From assembly GCA_025331435.1 (NCBI GenBank), contig JAIWNI010000073.1, forward strand, positions 1-64,000: a stretch of DNA of 64,000 bases, in the 5' to 3' direction. The stretch is from Choanephora cucurbitarum. Lineage: Eukaryota; Mucoromycota; Mucoromycetes; Mucorales; Choanephoraceae. Under the pieces are notes generated by a model. The model searched no databases. It saw nothing but the letters and a program-made list of their open reading frames with translations, and was not told the DNA's origin. A program made the position numbers and the translations under genes. Of this stretch, positions 33,942 to 46,300 are shown one piece after another; positions within the stretch are counted from its first letter, which is position 1; each line of letters opens with the position of its first letter.

Positions 33942-35308
33942 ATGATTGACACACTCTTAAGCAGTCGCAGCAGAAGAAACACTCAGAACACGTCAATTGC
34001 TACACTATCAATAAACATATTGCCCGAATATGGGTGGTCGATTGGGAACCAAAAGTTTTTTGGACCAGGAACGATTTTCCAAGGTAAACTGGGGAAATAG
34101 TTCCATAAAAAGGAATATACCTTAAATTGTCAATCATTGGAGCAGGCTATGTGAAAGTCAGCTGCAAAGAAGAGATCTACAAGGCAACAAGGCTGCGATT
34201 GATGTTCACAGGTGGGGAGTCTCTCCTTACATACGATGTAGGACCGGACTTGATACATTCTCAGAGCAATCAACTCTTTGGTATATCATCCACGTTATGG
34301 AAACGGAATGGAGAAAACAACATTTTGCAGACTGGAAAGACATATAAATTCAGCTTTACTATTCAAATGCCATTGATTCAATTCCCACCTTCCATGACCC
34401 ATAGCCTCTATAAATGTACCTATAGGCTATGCGCTTGTTTGGATCTTTTGGAGTCTTATGGCGAATTGCCTGTGACAACATCAGCAAGCATTAATTACAT
34501 TCCTTTATTGGAAACAAGACTTCTTAAATCACCTATTTATTTAGATAACATAAAAAAACGAAAACAGCATAAGAGCAGATGGATGACAATTCCCTCTATA
34601 AAAATCAAGCTTCACTCATTGGAATATATATCAGGCGATACTATAGATGCCATTATATGTATCGCAAACCAAGAAGCAGCATCTTCGTCGTCCATTATCA
34701 CACCGTCCTTTAAATTTGACTACAGCATAACAGCAAATTTATATCAAGTATGCCATTTTCATCACAGCCAAAGAACAGCACCGCCACAGTTAGTGGGAAC
34801 ACAGTCATATTCACTAGATTTAAATGAAAACATACACGAGGAAGAAACACAACATCACATTTCTCTAAAACTTGAATCTTATCTTCCCCCTTCTTTTGAC
34901 TTCAGCAAGATATTGTCTTTCTCTTATAAACTTAGGGTCAAGGTCTATGTCAAGAGGGCTCGCACATCTCTCTCTTCTGCAGTGAGTCAGCAGGATAGTA
35001 AGATGTTAAAAGAGGCTATGGCCCTACCATGGCCTACCTCCACCATGCTCATATTTGAGACACCCATTGTGATAGGCACCCTAGGACAAGGCATACGCAC
35101 AGGAGACGAGCTACAGACATACACAAGTTTTAATGGCGAAAACAACGTGCTACCCACACCGAAATTCATACAGCATCTTGAACATGAAGATGAGTTACCT
35201 AAATATGAACCAATCAGATTGCCCGAATATGAAGAAAATGCAGAAGATCAGGCTGCTGTTGGCTCCGTAATATCGTCTTCTTCTGCTTCTTCTATTACTG
35301 TGATTTAA
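33942..35308 (+). CDS. Arrestin-fold protein with LPxY motifs (copy 1)
   Basis: Two exons, 33942-34083 and 34146-35308 (intron 62 bp), 434 residues. Start MIDTLLSSRSRRNTQNTSIA, then ILPEYGWSIGN and FFGPGTIFQG, where the intron falls, then YVKVSCKEEIYKATRLRLMF. G..V.G.V......, the central FTIQMPLIQFPPSMTHSLYK and RLHSLEY-like second-domain entry (KIKLHSLEYISGDTIDAI) match fungal alpha-arrestins (Arrestin_N and _C). The tail has LPKYEPIRLPEYEE, two LPxY motifs that can bind WW domains of Rsp5/Nedd4 ubiquitin ligases. Likely role: adaptor bringing the ligase to membrane transporters for endocytosis. It has a tandem paralogue at 37294-38466. Confidence 0.82.
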
Positions 35309-37293
35309 CATTACTTTATTTATCATGTGACGTATACCTACAATAAATGTAAACTTGAATTTCCTAGAATGTGACTCTGTGTATTCTTCATGTTAGGCAT
35401 TGCAAAGTAGTCTAGAAGTGTGTTTTTCTTTTGAAAGTAATGAGAGAAACCTTGGCAAACAAATCAGGCTAAGAAGTGTGTCATGTTGACATGCTTTGCC
35501 TTGGTCTCACAAATATTTGATTAAACGTCATATGAATACATAATTAAGTACACCAAAAGATGCATTTATGTGCGTTTGTGTTCCGTATCCTTGAACAATC
35601 AATGCATGAGGTGATTTACTTGAGTTATTGACAAAATTACTCTACTTTACATTTCAAGCTTTTCCAACCTTCCAAGCAGACTATCTCAGTGAAACATAGA
35701 GGGAAAAAGGAAGAACAGCGATAACTTCTTGTTTGATATGTTTCAACTGATGTTGCAAGTAATCCTCTTTGATGCCCTTGCAGAATTCTTTATGCTGTAT
35801 ACCTCCTCCTTTAAATCATTTCTCTTGTTTCGGTGCGATTTAATGTGGCGCGATCGGATTACACCAGGTCGTGTCACCTCTCATTGAACAGCTTGGATTG
35901 ATCAGAAACATGCATAAGTGATAGAACAAGCTCCGTTAACAAGGACCTGTGTTTCATCAGTACTTTTTGCTCACCTTATTTCTAATAACTGAAGTTCTAA
36001 TAGTGTTCGATAATATCAGACTTTGTTTACATGCATTTGTTTCATGTTGATATGAAACACAGTTTTGCCCAAGAGGATACGGAAATCAACTGTGTGTGGT
36101 CCAGATCAGTCTTTGTTCAATAGTTGGTGTATCCATATGTAGGTAGTTTGCTTAAAATGCGATAGCCATATTCTCTGTTCTTGCAAAGATGAATTACTCA
36201 CCTACATAATCTATCAAGAGCCATTGTAGGTGATTCAATGAGTCCCTTATAAGTTGTCAGATTATGCTAATACGTATATCCTTCCTTATGTCATTAGTAC
36301 TTCATATGATATTATCAGATTTTTTTTCATAGCTTCATTTTTTTTAAGAAAATGAATATGCTTTTCTTTTTGTTCAGCTTTTTTTTTGTCTCGTCTTCAC
36401 CTATTGCACATTTATAGCAAATACTTGATTTATCTGCAAATTCAAGTTGTCCATTTCTTTCTATTCTAATACCAGCCTTTTTAGCAGGATGTTATACTCT
36501 ATGATCACATGAAGACATAAGCGAAGTCAGTTGTTTTTTTCGTTAAGAAAGCTGTTAGTATTTTCTTTTTAGGCAGTAACTCCACAAATAATGGCTTTAT
36601 GTTGGTTGTGATCTAGCTCCGCATGAATTACAATTCTTGCATGATTTGTTAAATGCATTTTAAAATGTTGTGACCAAGTCGTATCACACTAGACCAAAAC
36701 AAACCACAAAAGGCTAAGCAAGTACTAATTTTAAAATGTAGAATTATTCATTGTGAACTATTTTAATCCTTAACGCGTCAATACTCTAAAAAGAAAAGGA
36801 AAGTCATTGAGCCGATCCGAGAAAGTATCCCGCTTATTGTTTAAGCAAGGAGAAAGTGTGGCCTTCTTGTGGTTCCATGCAACTAATTACATAGAACCAG
36901 GAAAAACAAATAGTTTAGTGCAATGTTTCTACGAAAGAGAAATCAAATCGCTTAGTCATAGCCGCAGTCATTTTGTCTTTTCCTTCTTTGAACTTACTCA
37001 AAGTCAATAAGAAGACTGCAGATGATAAATCATTTTGCGTATTTGTTTTGTCATTCGAACGCTCGCTAGTCAAAGTAAGTCTGTTTTCGAACACAAAGTT
37101 TATTTTCCAAGAAACCCACTTGCTGGACGTTTAATAGAAATGAAATGGCATGACTCAAATGATTGGGTAAAACCGGATTGTTATTTTGTTTGTCGAAATG
37201 TATTTATATGAGTTGCACATGATGGCTATTTTCATTCTCTTTTCTCCACATCTTTAACTTTAATTAGTACTATTGCTATTTCCTGGTAATTTA
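35309..37293. other. Intergenic between tandem arrestin genes
   Basis: About 2 kb with no supported gene. A 67-codon plus-strand frame (36807-37010) has no recognisable content. No repeat or RNA gene was seen. Confidence 0.35.
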
Positions 37294-38466
37294 ATGACAA
37301 TACCCCCCTTTATTGACAACAATATCAAACTTTCTATCGAACTTCTTCCTGAATTTGGCTTTGCTATACAAGATGAACCAGTGTATGGACCTGGTTCAGT
37401 TTTTCAAGGTATATTGAATAGCGCTGATTTCAGACGTATATATCCTAACAAAATATATATAGGCATTGTTCATCTTAGAATGAAAGAAACGCCTGTTGCA
37501 GCAGATAAACTGGTGCTTACATTCAAAGGAGCAGAGAATGCTACTGCCATTCACGACGGCGTCAAGTTTCTTGTTCCGTTAACTAAAAATCCATTTTTTG
37601 GCATGCAACAGACCTTGTGGCAAAGAACAAGAGAGGACTGTCTCTTATCTGAAAATCATTATCAGTTCCCCTTCACCATTCAGATGCCAATGACTCAGTT
37701 CCCACCCTCTATGGAACATACACTATACCAATGTAGATTCGATCTATCAGCTAAACTCATTCGCACAACATTCACATTACCTACCATATTGACTCAGAGG
37801 AAAATAAGCTACATGCCATTTATAGAAACTAGTCTCCTGAAACAACCAATAATTGAAGAGGGACATCATAATGGATTGGATGTATCTGTCAGGCTTCATT
37901 CACTAGATTATGTACCTGGTGACAGCATTCCCATCACTATTGTCACATCATACTCCCACAAAAAGCAAGACCAACCAGCCGAAGTCAATTCCATCTTGCT
38001 TGAATTGTGTGAAACCGTAAGACTCGTACAAAATGAAGCTGTCTCAGTCACACGTACTGTTGCTTCACACTTGCATAAATCAAATACAAAAGGCTATCGA
38101 TATGCTCTGGTAAAAACTCCAAGGGGTAGAGGTGCTGAACACAAAGTATCCTTGACCTTACCTGTTGATCTGACACCTTCCATAAACTACTCCAAAATTG
38201 TCCGTGTCTCCTTTACGCTTCGAATCAAAATCAAAAGTAGTCAAGGCGCCTTTTTAAGTCCCATTTTCAATTCTGTAGTTGATATGGAGCTTCCTTTGAA
38301 AATCGGTACTCTTGGTTACGGTATTAGAGCCTCTCAAGATCTCAAAGTGTATTATAGAGACACAGAAAGTTCACCAAGATTTTTGCGTTCTTTAGAGTAT
38401 GAAGAATCACTGCCGCTTTACGAATCGTCTAAACTACCTTCTTACGAAAATTATTTATTCTCATAA
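37294..38466 (+). CDS. Arrestin-fold protein with LPxY motifs (copy 2)
   Basis: Start MTIPPFIDNNIKLSIELLPE at the first ATG; the open frame reaches back only to a TTG. An intron at 37409-37462 (GTATAT...CTAAC...ATAG) sits after VFQG, exactly where the paralogue has one. It is 54 bp long with no in-frame stop, so the frame stays open through it. The spliced product is about 372 residues and joins to IVHLRMKETPVA. Arrestin blocks: FFGMQQTLWQR, FPFTIQMPMTQFPPSMEHTL, VRLHSLDYVPGDSIPI, KIGTLGYGIRAS. The tail SLPLYESSKLPSYENYLFS has two LPxY motifs at the very C terminus. The role is inferred as for copy 1: ubiquitin-ligase adaptor in cargo down-regulation. Confidence 0.82.
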   Translation: MTIPPFIDNNIKLSIELLPEFGFAIQDEPVYGPGSVFQGILNSADFRRIYPNKIYIGIVHLRMKETPVAADKLVLTFKGAENATAIHDGVKFLVPLTKNPFFGMQQTLWQRTREDCLLSENHYQFPFTIQMPMTQFPPSMEHTLYQCRFDLSAKLIRTTFTLPTILTQRKISYMPFIETSLLKQPIIEEGHHNGLDVSVRLHSLDYVPGDSIPITIVTSYSHKKQDQPAEVNSILLELCETVRLVQNEAVSVTRTVASHLHKSNTKGYRYALVKTPRGRGAEHKVSLTLPVDLTPSINYSKIVRVSFTLRIKIKSSQGAFLSPIFNSVVDMELPLKIGTLGYGIRASQDLKVYYRDTESSPRFLRSLEYEESLPLYESSKLPSYENYLFS

Positions 38467-39543
38467 TACCAAACTGTATATATCTATATTTATCTATATT
38501 TAACTGTTATTAATAGCTGCGTGTGTATATTATAAATAAAAGGAAAAATCCCCTTTCTATATCTTATGTTGCTTATTGTGCACTCATGAGTGACTTGGCT
38601 TAGACACTTTTAACTCTACAGTTTTGAATGTGACATACATTCAGTCTTAATACTGCTTGATCTGTCAATAATTGACAGAGGAACAGTATGAAAAATTAAT
38701 CATAAAGTGGCCCTGAATTAGAATATCTTTGTTTTCTCATCCAATCAAGTTAGTTGCATTAGAGCAGATTGTGATGGATACAGCAAAGATTGTATGTTCT
38801 GCCAAATATCGAAGCTTGACATAAGCAGGCTTAAAACAGATCGTGTTAAGACTGCAAAGATATTCATGTAACATTGTCAGTTTGTTTTTGTTTGTTGTTT
38901 CTCTTTCAAGGCTATTATACTAAGCAATACTATTGTCGCTTTCACAAGCATTTATGAATTGAGCATTGTGGACTAAGTCAGTTGTCCAAAGTCAATTTTG
39001 CTGAAACTGAAGTATCCATACTCCAAAACAAATGATTTCGTTGACGATTTCATTTAGACGCTCATCATTCAAAAGGATAGCCAGATAGAATACAGTTAGG
39101 TGTTGCCTTGTACTTTCATTGTCATCTTTAAGATATCTTTTGCATGATTAGCAACAATGCCTAATCTGAGTGTTGTAGCTGAAAAAGAAAAAGATCCCCC
39201 CCACTTTGCAGCTGATGTAAGCCCATGATAAACCATCTGTTAGAGTACGGTTTGTTTCATAACAAACTTGCAAGACCTTATTGTCAAATCATGCAACTGT
39301 TTTCCTCAAAAACAACCTGATGACTTTTGTTAAGCATCCTCCTTTCTTGTTGTTTCGGTAAGCATAATCTCAATTGTCTAGTACATAAACTCGATCAGGT
39401 AAAGACACTCTAATGCAGATCAAAAGATTATACATAGCTAATAATAAAGTAACAAGTATTTTATCGATTGTGACAATCTTTTAAAAAACGATAAAAGTTC
39501 AAAATGCAAAAAAGAGGAAAAGTTTGATATAGAAAGATTACAC
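38467..39543. other. Intergenic region
   Basis: Tail region between the second arrestin (+) and PCNA (-), which converge here. No coding or RNA feature supported. Confidence 0.4.
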
Positions 39544-40473
39544 TTAAGCTTCATCGCCAATCTTAGGGGCCAAATAATATCTAACATAACCAAGGTTGTC
39601 AAGCTTGTAATCAACCAAGAGAGGAACATCTGCAGACATGTTCAAGCTAACGCGGGATGAAAGAGGGGTAGCCTTTGTGAAGTTGACGAGATATTTGATA
39701 GAGAATGTCATAGAGACAGCTTGTTGAAGTTCAATCACAGTAGCATCATCATCATCGTCGACACTGCTGTTAGCCTTCAAAGTGATAGCACCTTTACCGA
39801 TTTCACCATCACTAGAGAATTTGACACCTTCCTTTGTACATTCAATGGTGACTATAAAATATCGTTCATCAATTTTTTTTTCTATTTGAAAAATAAAAGC
39901 ACGCTGATATAACTCACCTGAATCACTGAGACCTGACAAGTCACGGCAAATTTCTTGGAAGCGAGCAGAAGACATAGTGATGACGGCCTCATATGCTGTT
40001 TCAGGAATACCCAAGTGCTCACTGTCAATATCCATCAACTTGAGATCGTATTCACTGATTTTATCACTGTCTATAGAACAAATACGCCATAAAAAAAAAG
40101 AAGCAACATTTACGTTAGAATATGATCATGCACTTCTCAATCAAGAAAACTCACCTTTGCTTTCGAAAATCATAGTCAATGCATCACCATCATCATCAGC
40201 CTTAATTGTAAGAATATCGTCGTTACGGGCACACTTCAAGATTTTACCCAAGTTTGTCAAGTTGATACCCAAAGGCAAGTTACGATCACAACGGTAAGGA
40301 TCGAAGCCATCAGAGCGCAACAACATAGCGACCAAAGCAACGTGAGAGTTATCCATGGCTTGAAGAGCAATACCAGAATCATTACACTCAAAGTTACACT
40401 CAGTGACAAGTTCTTTAATGGCTTCAAGAAGAGACTTGAGGAGCTTGGCTTGTTGGAGGCGGGCTTCGAGCAT
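39544..40473 (-). CDS. PCNA: PCNA, DNA sliding clamp
   Basis: Three exons: 40155-40473, 39918-40070 and 39544-39851 (introns 84 and 66 bp), 259 residues, the usual PCNA length. Start [20 protein letters not shown]. The N-terminal [20 protein letters not shown], then [20 protein letters not shown] and [20 protein letters not shown], are near-universal PCNA sequence. After the joins come [40 protein letters not shown] and the C-terminal [20 protein letters not shown]. It forms the homotrimeric ring that tethers polymerases delta/epsilon and many repair factors. The interdomain loop and the C-terminal APK segment that form the PIP-box pocket are present. Nothing is missing. Confidence 0.97.
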
Positions 40474-41356
40474 CTTGCTAGAATGAAAAAAAGTTAGACA
40501 GTTTTGTTCAAATGTAAACTACCACTTCTCCATAGACTTACAATTAACTTTGTGAAGGAAAGAGTAGTGATAAAAACAAAAAAAAAACGCGTATTTTGAA
40601 AAAAATTTGCTTAAAAATCGGACCGGACTAAACTATTGACGCGACCGCGTGGTAAATCTCCGCCTGTGTCACAGTCATAGCATAACAAGCTATTGACATA
40701 GGACAAAGAAGCCTATTATATATGAACCTCCACAAAGGATCCTGCAAGTTAGAAAGATATGTTGCTTCATCTTTCATGCCAAACACAAGAGAAAAGACTA
40801 ACAGCGATTAGCAAGATTTTCTGTATTGGAACTTTGTCTAAAATGATAAGAAAAAGAAAAGTGCAAGTGCTCTAATAGCTTCCTTTTTCATTTTCATAAT
40901 GTATGCTTATTGACTGTAGATAAAAGAAAAGAAGGACCATCACTTGGCCAGCATCTTATTCGAATCCGCAATGCTTACAATAGCCTTGAAAGTTCCTTCT
41001 AAACAGCGCTTTGTCAATCAGTACCAAACACTCCTATCGTAGTTGATACAAGTTCTTCTCGAAAGAGCTATGTTTTCTTGTAGCAAAAGAGTTGCTGCAT
41101 ATAACTAATTTAGAGGTATCACATCAACACTATTGGTTTGCGTTTGAGCAAAATAATTGGGTAGGTGAGGTTTATCTCCTAGCAATTCTAACTATGGCAG
41201 TACCAATGTGTGTTCTTCACCCATAATTTGAGTATAAGAGTTGCATGATTTACGTAGTGTATCGAGTGGGGTTTAAAAATTACGAAAACATAACTCTCGG
41301 GTCATTTTCTTTCTTTTTCTTTCTCTCTATCTTTTTTCTTCTCACATCCCTCCAAT
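40474..41356. other. Divergent intergenic region PCNA / MVP1
   Basis: 883 bp holding the promoters of PCNA (-) and the sorting nexin (+). At 40640-40650 lies GACGCGACCGCGT, containing an ACGCG-like core (TTGACGCGACCGCG). ACGCG (MCB) elements drive G1/S genes including PCNA in yeasts, so this is a candidate cell-cycle site about 165 bp from the PCNA start; the role is inferred. Confidence 0.4.
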
Positions 41357-43692
41357 ATGCAGGATTATGATTCTAACGATTACGGTGGATTAAACTATAG
41401 TAATCTTTTTAAACCAGATGCCAATTCCAGCTCGTTGTCAAGTTCTTCGCCTGTATTGTTCGCCGATGATCCTTGGAAGGCTTCCAACAAAGTTAATCCT
41501 CTTCTTGCCGACTTCGACGACCATGATGTTAATACAGATACATTGACGCAGAAAGATAATCCTGAGATTAATTCTGAGCTCAAGGCATCCAATGTGTTAT
41601 GTATGTTTGTGTTGATATATTTTTATTCTTATTCTTATTCAAAGCCCTCCCAGTAGGAGTTAATGTTCCTGATGCATACATTGATGTCTATGCTCAATGC
41701 AGTCCTCGTCAAGAAAGTGTAAGTTTAGAGAAGGTTTTGTCTGTTATTGGTCTAGCTGGCCTAACAAATGAGGTGCAAGAGAAGGTAAGCTTCTGTTTTG
41801 TTAGGTTGCATAAGAGGATATTAACACAAACAACAGGTCATGAGCTTAATTATTGCTCCTGATGTGAAATATGTTACACGGAATGAATTCAATGCATGTC
41901 TTGCACTTGTAGCTTGCGGGCAAAAGAATATGGGTAAATAGCTAAAGCAAAAATCCTTGTTATCTCTAACCATTTCAACTTCTCTTTCTTGTTGTGTATA
42001 GATGTATCACTTGAGACTGTACTTCGTCATAAAAATGGTAATTCTATCATTATAACATCAAATCTTGCCTTTTGTTCTTAGATCAATGCAATTAGATTTA
42101 CCGATACCATCTCTTCCTAATATTGACGAAATACGTAGAGCTGAACTGCACAAAGATAATCTATCCTCAAACTCAACTCAGCATAATCAGTCCATAGAAG
42201 AACAGCAGTATCATATCATTCATCAAGAAGAGCAAAACACAATGAACCAATGGTTGTCTGAATTGGACCATGTATCAGTGACACTCGCATTAGAGAAAGA
42301 AGGCTTCTTGTTCAAGCATGTCAATTATGAACTGGAAAGTCAAAAACTCAAGTCAAAAGTGTTGCGGCGATTTAGCGATTTTTGGTGGTTATGGGAAGTG
42401 CTATTGAAAAGATATCCTTTTAGGATGATACCAGGTCTACCACCAAAAAAACTAGGTGGAAGTAAAGTAATTCTCTCCAAAAGAAAATGAATCGATCTTA
42501 GCCATAACTCATCCTTGTAATGTGTATATCATTTTTGGATTTACATGTAGGAACTAGTGTATTTGAAGAAAGAAGGAGAAAAGGGTTGTCACGATTTATT
42601 AATGCAGTTGTTCAACATCCAACAATTGGATGTGATGAAGTGGTTGTTGCTTTTCTAAGTCACCCTTCAGTAAGTAGTCTTCCTTTTTCTTTTGTCATTG
42701 AAGAAAAAACTCTATGTATGGTTGTAACAGACATTTTCTTTGACTAGGAAATTAATAGCTGGAAGAGAACGTATAATCCATCTTTAGATGAGGAGTTTGT
42801 AAGAAAAGCACATCCTATAGGAAGAATCAATCGCTTGATACCAATGGATTTAGATGATCGAATTGCGCGAATGAAAAAAAGATTGGCTGTATCAATCCAA
42901 AATTATGAGCGGATGTGTTTCATCATGAACCAAACAAGTCGTCTGAAGGCTGCTTTAGGCACAGATTGTATTCGATACAGTGTTACCCTCAAGTAAGCTC
43001 TTTCCCTTTTTCTTTCAAGAGATTTGCATGTCTTATTCGATTTGTGTGTGTGAAGCTCGGTCAGTGAAGCAAATAGAGATTGTTGGGTACCTGATTGTCA
43101 GAGCTGTTCACAAATGGCATATGGATATGAAAACATATCAAAGTCTCTACAACAAGCAGGTACAATGTTTGCAAAGGAAGCAGCGGTCACAGATGATACA
43201 ATTGTAGAGGGACTAAAGCAATATAGAGATTTATTAGAGGCTTTCAAGGTAGATTTGAATTGCACACACATTTTCCATTTAAATGGTAACCTATTTCTTT
43301 TCTTTTTGACATAGGCACTCATCGATCGCAGAGAGCGGTCAAGTCCAATTTCAAGTGAGGTTTTATCTAGGTTAATTGCTAAGCACAGAAAAGGCAAAAT
43401 TCAACCAACAATAGCTCATGATGATGCCACTTACTTTGAGGAACCACTTAATTCTGAGCACATACGCGATCAAGACACTGGATTTACACTTGTGCAGCAG
43501 CGCGATGTCTTTATCAAATACTGTCTTCTTTTAGAGTTCTCATTCTTGCATAAACAGCAGGCAGGTATATCTGCTATGTACAATCAATATGTGAAAGATC
43601 AAATTAAACACACAAAACATTGGAACGAACACTGGAAAAACCTAGAGATTTTATCAAGTGAAATGCCTAATGCACCGAATGAATTCCTCTAG
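41357..43692 (+). CDS. MVP1: Sorting nexin of the Mvp1/SNX8 type
   Basis: Multi-exon gene from MQDYDSNDYGGLNYSNLFKP to the end NLEILSSEMPNAPNEFL. Order: Ser/Asp-rich N terminus with FADDPWKAS; an EH-like or Mvp1 N-terminal helical region (SLEKVLSVIGLAGLTNEVQE, NEFNACLALVACGQ); a PX domain (VSVTLALEKEGFLFKHVNYE, RRFSDFWWLWEVLLKRYPFR, MIPGLPPKKLGG, then FEERRRKGLSRFINAVVQHP) with the RRF and PP.K phosphoinositide-binding residues; and a C-terminal BAR-like helical part (RMKKRLAVSIQNYERMCFIM, QQAGISAMYNQYVKDQIKHT). Introns are short; the PX domain is cut at about 42488-42550. Family role: PI3P binding on endosomes and retrieval of cargo to the trans-Golgi. Confidence 0.88.
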
Positions 43693-43824
43693 CAATAAAG
43701 AAAAAAGTATTTTTTTGATCCTTTTTTTTTATTGATCTTGCAACAAAGTGTAAAAAGAAATATTATGTTTCTTTCCTCTTTTATCTTTTTTTTTACATTG
43801 ATATTAACTTAAAGTTCAAGAAAT

Positions 43825-45967
43825 TTAGTAGAAACCCTTGGCGTGGTTATCACAGACATCACGGAGCTTAGCTTCAAGTTCCTTGGAAAGAACACCCTTA
43901 GTACGGATTTCTTCAAGGACATCAGCGTGTTGAGTGGCAACGTGGCTAATGAAGTCCTTTTCCCATTCAACAACCTTGTTAACGGGGATCTTATCGAGGT
44001 AACCGTTGACACCAGCGAAGATGATAGGAACTTGGGCTTGGATAGACAAGGGAGTGTATTGAGGTTGCTTCAACAATTCAGTGAGACGGGCACCACGGTT
44101 CAACAAGAATTGAGTGGAGGCATCCAAGTCAGAACCGAATTGGGCGAAGGCAGCAACTTCACGGTATTGGGCCAAGAAAAGCTTCATGGAACCAGCAACT
44201 TGCTTCATAGCCTTGGTTTGGGCAGCGGAACCGACACGAGAGACGGAGAGACCGACGTTAATGGCAGGACGGATACCCTTGAAGAAGAGTTCGGCTTCCA
44301 AGAAGATTTGACCATCAGTGATGGAAATAACGTTAGTGGGGATATAAGCAGAGACATCACCACCTTGAGTTTCAATGATGGGAAGAGCGGTCATGGAACC
44401 GTAACCGAAGTTCTTGTTCATCTTGGCAGCACGTTCCAAGAGACGAGAGTGAAGATAGAAGACATCACCAGGGTAAGCTTCACGACCAGGAGGACGACGG
44501 AGCAAGAGGGACATTTGACGGTAAGCAACAGCTTGCTTGGACAAATCGTCGTAGATGATCAAAGAGTGACGACCGTTGTCACGGAACCATTCACCGATGG
44601 CAGCACCGGAGAAAGGAGCAAGGTATTGAAGAGGAGCGGCTTCAGAGGCAGTAGCAGCAACAACAATGGTGTACTTCATGGCATCTATATCAACATAAGT
44701 CAGTCTCTTGTACTTTCTCTAATCGCATAGACACACATTCACTTCTTCACTTACCGTTTTCTTCAAGAGTTCTGACAAGTTGAGCAACAGTAGAACGCTT
44801 TTGACCGACAGCAACATAGATACAGTACAACTTCTTGGCTTCATCAGAACCGTTGTTCCAGTTCTTTTGGTTCAAGATGGTGTCAAGAGCGACAGCAGTC
44901 TTACCGGTTTGACGATCACCAATAATCAATTCACGTTGACCACGACCAATGGGGACCATGGAGTCAACAGACTTGATACCAGTTTGCATAGGTTCGTTAA
45001 CGGAGTGACGGGGCAAGATACCGGGAGCCTTGACTTGGACACGAGAACGACCAGCAGCATCAAGAGGACCCTTACCATCAATGGGGTTACCGAGAGCATC
45101 GACAACACGGCCAAGGAGACCAGGACCAATAGGAACGTCGACGATAGCACCAGTACGCTTGACGGTGTCACCTTCCTTGATCAAACGATCGTTACCGAAG
45201 ACGACAATACCGACGTTGTCAGCTTCCAAGTTAAGGGCCATACCCTATAAAAGAAAGGATATTGTTAGTATCAAGTTCTGATTTCCATTCTATAATCAAT
45301 CGCTCTTCCTTAGGAGTAATCGCTATCCCATTTCGCAATCCTGTTCCTTTTCCCCTCCTCTTGCTCAATATGTATATGTAGATGCTTTACCTTAAGACCA
45401 CTGGAGAATTCAACCATTTCTTCAGCTTGACAGTTCTTCAAACCGTAAACACGGGCAATACCATCACCAATGGACAAAACACGACCGGTTTCTTGGAGGT
45501 CGACTTCAGAGTTAGCACCCAAGATACGTTGTTCGAGGATAGAAGAGACTTCAGAAGTGGAAGGCTTAGCAGAGGCATAAGTACGGGCAGCAGTGGCAAC
45601 AGCACCGAGGTTAAGACGGGCCTAAGTGAGAATGAAATTCGTCAGTATGTGTTTCTAAAGAAAAGAAAAAAAGAAATTGTTGTTAAGTGGAAATGGATGC
45701 TGCGATTTGAAGCTCGAGAATGAAATCCAAAGTTAGCGATCTATCAAGTTGGCATTATACAAGACGCGATGGGATGAACCGGATTGAGACTGTGCCTGAT
45801 GATGGTCATGTTGATGATTTGTCTCTAGTTTTTTCCATTGTGCATTCCATTTCCACTGTCTGTATTCAAAGTAACAAAAAAAAAGAGAAAAAAAAAAGAG
45901 TGCTTACAGCAGGAGCCAAGCTGCGGGCAGCCAAGGGACGGGCAATACGAGCAACGTTTCTAAGCAT
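43825..45967 (-). CDS. ATP1: Mitochondrial F1 ATP synthase alpha subunit
   Basis: Four exons: 45908-45967, 45391-45621, 44755-45244 and 43825-44684 (introns 70-286 bp), 546 residues. Starts [20 protein letters not shown], an Arg/Ala-rich presequence that continues into exon 2 ([20 protein letters not shown]). Core motifs: [36 protein letters not shown], Walker [69 protein letters not shown] and the arginine-finger region [20 protein letters not shown]...[13 protein letters not shown]. It is the non-catalytic nucleotide-binding subunit of F1 in the mitochondrial matrix. Codon use is strongly biased to C-ending codons, marking high expression; this bias also creates long antisense frames with no coding meaning. 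Confidence 0.97.
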
Positions 45968-46300
45968 AGTTGAAAGTTATTGTTAAACTAGAAAAGAAGA
46001 AAAATTCATTGCTGTAGGACTTTTTTGACTATTTTACTTTCCCCAGAAATTCAAGGGTGTATTTTTTTCGTAAATTTTTGAAGGGGGCATCACCCGGGCT
46101 TCTCTGAATGGACCGTGTAGAGCGGACAGGGCGAGAGAACCAATATTGTTCATGATTTATCAAACTCAGTTTATCACTTTTTTTGAAAATTGAGAACCTA
46201 AAAAATAAAAAATAAAATAGAATTTGCTTTATCAAAGTCGTGATGTCATCTTTTTTTACTAAGTCCTTAAGCCACTTTCAACTTTTTGGATGCAAGTGTA
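45968..46300. other. ATP1 upstream region
   Basis: Promoter side of ATP1 up to the left end of the DNA transposon remnant. No gene supported. Confidence 0.4.

Noticed and set aside
36807..37010. 67-codon plus-strand frame between the arrestins
   Set aside because: Length expected by chance and no recognisable content.
43843..44730. 295-codon open frame antisense to ATP1 exon 4 (and 156 codons at 44780-45250)
   Set aside because: Mirror effect of the strongly biased ATP1 codon use; no homology, start context or splice signals of its own.
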